A stretch of DNA of 35,410 bases from Planctomycetota bacterium (GTDB lineage Bacteria; Planctomycetota; JADGBV01), in NCBI GenBank assembly GCA_015231345.1, contig JADGBV010000004.1, positions 1 to 35,410 of the forward strand, given 5' to 3'. The position numbers and the translations under genes are program-made. Position 1 is the stretch's first letter. The number at the start of each line of letters is the position of its first letter. The notes beneath the pieces are model-generated. The model was not told the origin of the DNA and did no database searches. It saw only the letters and a program-made list of their open reading frames with translations. Shown in pieces: positions 33,081 to 35,410 of the stretch.

Positions 33081-34604
33081 GCTTTTCTTCTTCGTTTGCT
33101 GCATCATATTATATAAACGTGCAGCGTAATAAATACCAATGAGTCCAGCAAAATACGTACCCATATAGGACGGATCAAAGTCGTACCAAGCATTAACCCA
33201 TGAAAATTGATTAGATAAATAATTCACCAGTTCTTCATAAAAGCGAATGGGAATAAATAAAAACTGTGGAATAGATAAGCCTAGGAGAGAGAAGGGTAAT
33301 ATTATAATTGTCGTTATAACGACAATGGCGTAGAGACTAAACATGGGTGCAGAAAAAATCCATGTCCAAATAGGGATGGTATGGAATGATTGCAAAACAA
33401 TAGGCCAAGTCCAGATCATTGCCCCCCATGAAACACGAAAAATATCATAAAAGTAAATCCCAGTTTTAGTGATGATGGAACGTTGAGCTGTGATATTGTT
33501 GAGATTGATCAGCTTAGTGATATTGATCAGATTGGTAATATAAAGAGACCATAGAATCCCTAGAACCCCTAGATATGATAAGCTGAAAGATAATTGTGTT
33601 ACAACCAAGGGATTAATCAACATTTCAGCCAAGGCCATGAAGAATAAGGCATTAAAAATAGAATAGCGACGGCCAAAATAATTTGCTAAAATATAAATAA
33701 TACACATTCCAGTTGCACGTGCTAAAGAGTAAGCCCAACCACCAAGAGTTCCGTAGCAGAGCAGTATAAATATAAGTAAAATATCCCTGATCATCGGGGG
33801 GATTGCTATACACTTAAAAAGAAAGCGCATGCAGAAAAAAACGATACCAACGTGAAGTCCACTTAATGCGAGTAAAGGCAGTAGCCCTAAACGCCCAAAA
33901 TTATTCTTAAGTTCTTGAGAAATCCCATATCTATTGCCTGTAATGAGGCTACGAACAATTCCACAATGCTCCACTTCTTTATGCTTCTGCCACGAGTTTT
34001 CTAATATGCAGATAACTCTTTTTCTGATGGATGCTAGCAGTGACAATGAATTGCTAGTCTCATGCCCGAGGGCACAACGCAAACTTCTAGGCACCTCTTC
34101 ATGGTAGGTCACCACATGGCTACGCCAATGATGTCCTTTAAAGCATTTTGGATTGAGAGTGGTATATTGAGCGCTAGCCATTACCCACAGTTTCTTCTCA
34201 TAAGCATGGGCGACTTCATTGTTGATTATAGGTCTTACTTTCGCCCAGCCGCTATAAAATCCATCTTGATAAGAAAGGTAAACATCATTGTCCCAGCAAA
34301 ACTCAAGCTCACTCATGCCACGAGTCAAAAAAAAGTCTTGCCAAAAGAGATTCTGTTTATGGTTATGGGATATGTGGTATAAGCCAGCTACATATATCAG
34401 AATAAGCCACAAATACTTAGTCTGCTTTAAACTAAGAATAAAACTTAAGAGAAGAGCGCCTAAGACAAGAAAAAGAGGCTGTTCAGCTTTATACCCACAG
34501 CAAAAAAATAAACAAGCTGCCAAGGCGGGCAGCTTGTTTAATAAAAGGGACGCTTCAGAGTGAAAAAAAGAGAGCCCATTGCGTCTGAATAGACTAGACG
34601 ACAA
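33060..34604 (-). CDS. ComEC/Rec2-family DNA-uptake membrane protein, short form
   Basis: 514 residues. An N-terminal membrane and soluble part (about 25-200) is followed by the Competence domain starting near residue 215, with LLPLLALSGLHVGIVFF as the family signature and many hydrophobic spans. ComEC forms the inner-membrane channel for single-stranded DNA in natural transformation. The C-terminal metallo-beta-lactamase nuclease domain of long ComEC proteins is absent; the protein ends soon after the last spans in a Lys-rich tail. Such short forms exist, so uptake is possible but not shown. The start, TTG at 34604, is uncertain and has no Shine-Dalgarno. It follows the unknown gene by 12 bases. 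Confidence 0.83.
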   Translation of the reverse strand: MSSSLFRRNGLSFFHSEASLLLNKLPALAACLFFCCGYKAEQPLFLVLGALLLSFILSLKQTKYLWLILIYVAGLYHISHNHKQNLFWQDFFLTRGMSELEFCWDNDVYLSYQDGFYSGWAKVRPIINNEVAHAYEKKLWVMASAQYTTLNPKCFKGHHWRSHVVTYHEEVPRSLRCALGHETSNSLSLLASIRKRVICILENSWQKHKEVEHCGIVRSLITGNRYGISQELKNNFGRLGLLPLLALSGLHVGIVFFCMRFLFKCIAIPPMIRDILLIFILLCYGTLGGWAYSLARATGMCIIYILANYFGRRYSIFNALFFMALAEMLINPLVVTQLSFSLSYLGVLGILWSLYITNLINITKLINLNNITAQRSIITKTGIYFYDIFRVSWGAMIWTWPIVLQSFHTIPIWTWIFSAPMFSLYAIVVITTIIILPFSLLGLSIPQFLFIPIRFYEELVNYLSNQFSWVNAWYDFDPSYMGTYFAGLIGIYYAARLYNMMQQTKKKSLAKLMA

Positions 34605-34616
34605 GAGGCGAATTTG

Positions 34617-35410
34617 TTATTTTTTTGGTTGCGCCATAGCTTTCTGCATTTGCATTTGCATGACGGCTCCTGCGATTGATGAGATGGTGTTATAAGGAAT
34701 AACTAGCTGTGAATCATATGAGTCTTGGTAGCTCATATTCATTTCTAGCTTAAGTGCGCTGCTGGCTAACATATCAAAGATAGGTTTGGACTCAGGAGAT
34801 TGCTTGCTAATCATGTCACTTGTTATTTTAATAAGACCTGCGAGGTCAACATAAGATGAAAGGTCGTACTTAGATTGACTGACTCCATTATATTGTCCTT
34901 TATTGATATTGGTGATAAGTTTCCCTAATTCAGCCTTAAATTCTTTAGAACTGGTGACTAAGGTATAGCCTTTATGAAAGACATAAATAAATTCCATTTT
35001 CTCAAAGCCAGCATCAGCCATGAATTTTTGTTGTTCTTTCGCTGCGTATGCGGGATTGTCTAAGTTGATATCGAGCAAGTATGTATGATATGAAACGCCT
35101 TGTATCTTGCCGGCATTTTTCTTGAAAGTGATTTTATCGTAAAGAGGAGCATCAAGTACCTTCGTTTCCAGCATTGATTTATTAAACTCCTCCATAATTT
35201 CAAAGAAAGCATTGGTGTTGATGTCTTTTTTATAGATGATAAATCTCTGATCAATCTGCTTTTTGGCATTAACACTTCCTGAGGCATAATACGAGCTGTT
35301 ATTGAATAATTTAAAGCTTTTCTCCATAAGCTCAGTCATTGAAGTACTAGCTTTCGGGCCGAGCATGCCGGAATAAAGTTCACTATAAAAGCTACTGATG
35401 CCGCCGATTG
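34617..35410 (-). CDS. Unknown protein, C-terminal part (5' end outside window)
   Basis: The frame stays open to the window edge (bases 35367-35410 read IGGISSFYSELYSG before the first visible Met), so the visible 264 residues are a C-terminal part. I do not recognise the family. The visible part mixes helices and beta-strands, has no membrane span, and contains repeated two-sided blocks such as FEKMEFIYVFHKGYTLVTSS and LSSYVDLAGLIKI. It ends in a Met/Gln-rich helix (MQMQMQKAMAQPKK). An exported or lipoprotein N-terminus is possible but not visible. It is the upstream neighbour of the ComEC-like gene in the same direction. Confidence 0.8.
   Translation of the reverse strand, partial: IGGISSFYSELYSGMLGPKASTSMTELMEKSFKLFNNSSYYASGSVNAKKQIDQRFIIYKKDINTNAFFEIMEEFNKSMLETKVLDAPLYDKITFKKNAGKIQGVSYHTYLLDINLDNPAYAAKEQQKFMADAGFEKMEFIYVFHKGYTLVTSSKEFKAELGKLITNINKGQYNGVSQSKYDLSSYVDLAGLIKITSDMISKQSPESKPIFDMLASSALKLEMNMSYQDSYDSQLVIPYNTISSIAGAVMQMQMQKAMAQPKK

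Noticed and set aside
1-35410. tRNA genes, insertion sequences, prophage or toxin-antitoxin genes
   Set aside because: I looked on both strands and saw no cloverleaf-like blocks, transposase or integrase motifs, or terminal repeats.

Overview
The window looks like a chromosomal segment of a free-living Gram-negative bacterium with AT-rich DNA. LPS acyltransferase, diaminopimelate decarboxylase, anhydro-MurNAc recycling and an RND/TolC-type tripartite pump all imply an outer membrane and peptidoglycan. Gene style (PspA next to a diverged PspA-like protein, DLWWH-type membrane/TPR protein, Cys/His-rich leader gene before a metal RND pump, many TTG starts, weak Shine-Dalgarno sites) makes me favour the PVC group, probably Lentisphaerota. 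That placement is from memory, not a search. I see no phage, IS, integron, CRISPR or plasmid functions.

Layout. (1) 1-1625: the 3' part of a hybrid sensor kinase gene. (2) 1626-3142: a psp-type membrane-stress locus. Three copies of an interrupted palindrome lie upstream of a sigma-54-like promoter, followed by pspA, a diverged and shortened PspA-like gene, and a strong terminator. (3) 3186-5703, minus strand: a molybdate ABC importer, modA-modB-modC, tightly overlapped. (4) 5840-12810, minus strand: a heavy-metal (Cus/Czc-like) efflux operon, read as Cys/His-rich small protein, outer-membrane factor, His-rich adaptor, RND pump. A predicted RNA fold hides the ribosome site of the outer-membrane factor. 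(5) 12891-13715: a plus-strand voltage-gated K+ channel with a zinc ribbon. (6) 13735-18984, minus strand: an unusual GH13 sucrose-phosphorylase-like enzyme, then a multi-domain hybrid kinase, then a single-domain response regulator. (7) 19030-31437, minus strand: a long run of co-directional genes. In transcription order these are a DLWWH/TPR membrane protein, anmK, murQ, pdxB, a lipoate/octanoate ligase-family protein, lysA, a ClC channel, an LpxL-type acyltransferase and a vWA protein. (8) 31553-31911: RNase P RNA with its own promoter on the minus strand, divergent from mutY. (9) mutY converges on and overlaps a ComEC-like gene, which follows a partial unknown gene running off the right edge.

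The most interesting signals lie between or at the edges of genes: the repeat array with sigma-54-like promoter at pspA, the GC hairpin filling the gap between pspA and its partner, the SD-sequestering fold between the Cys/His-rich ORF and the outer-membrane factor, and a perfect palindrome over the start codon of the second kinase. At protein level the standouts are the diverged PspA partner and the roughly 145-residue insertion in the GH13 enzyme.
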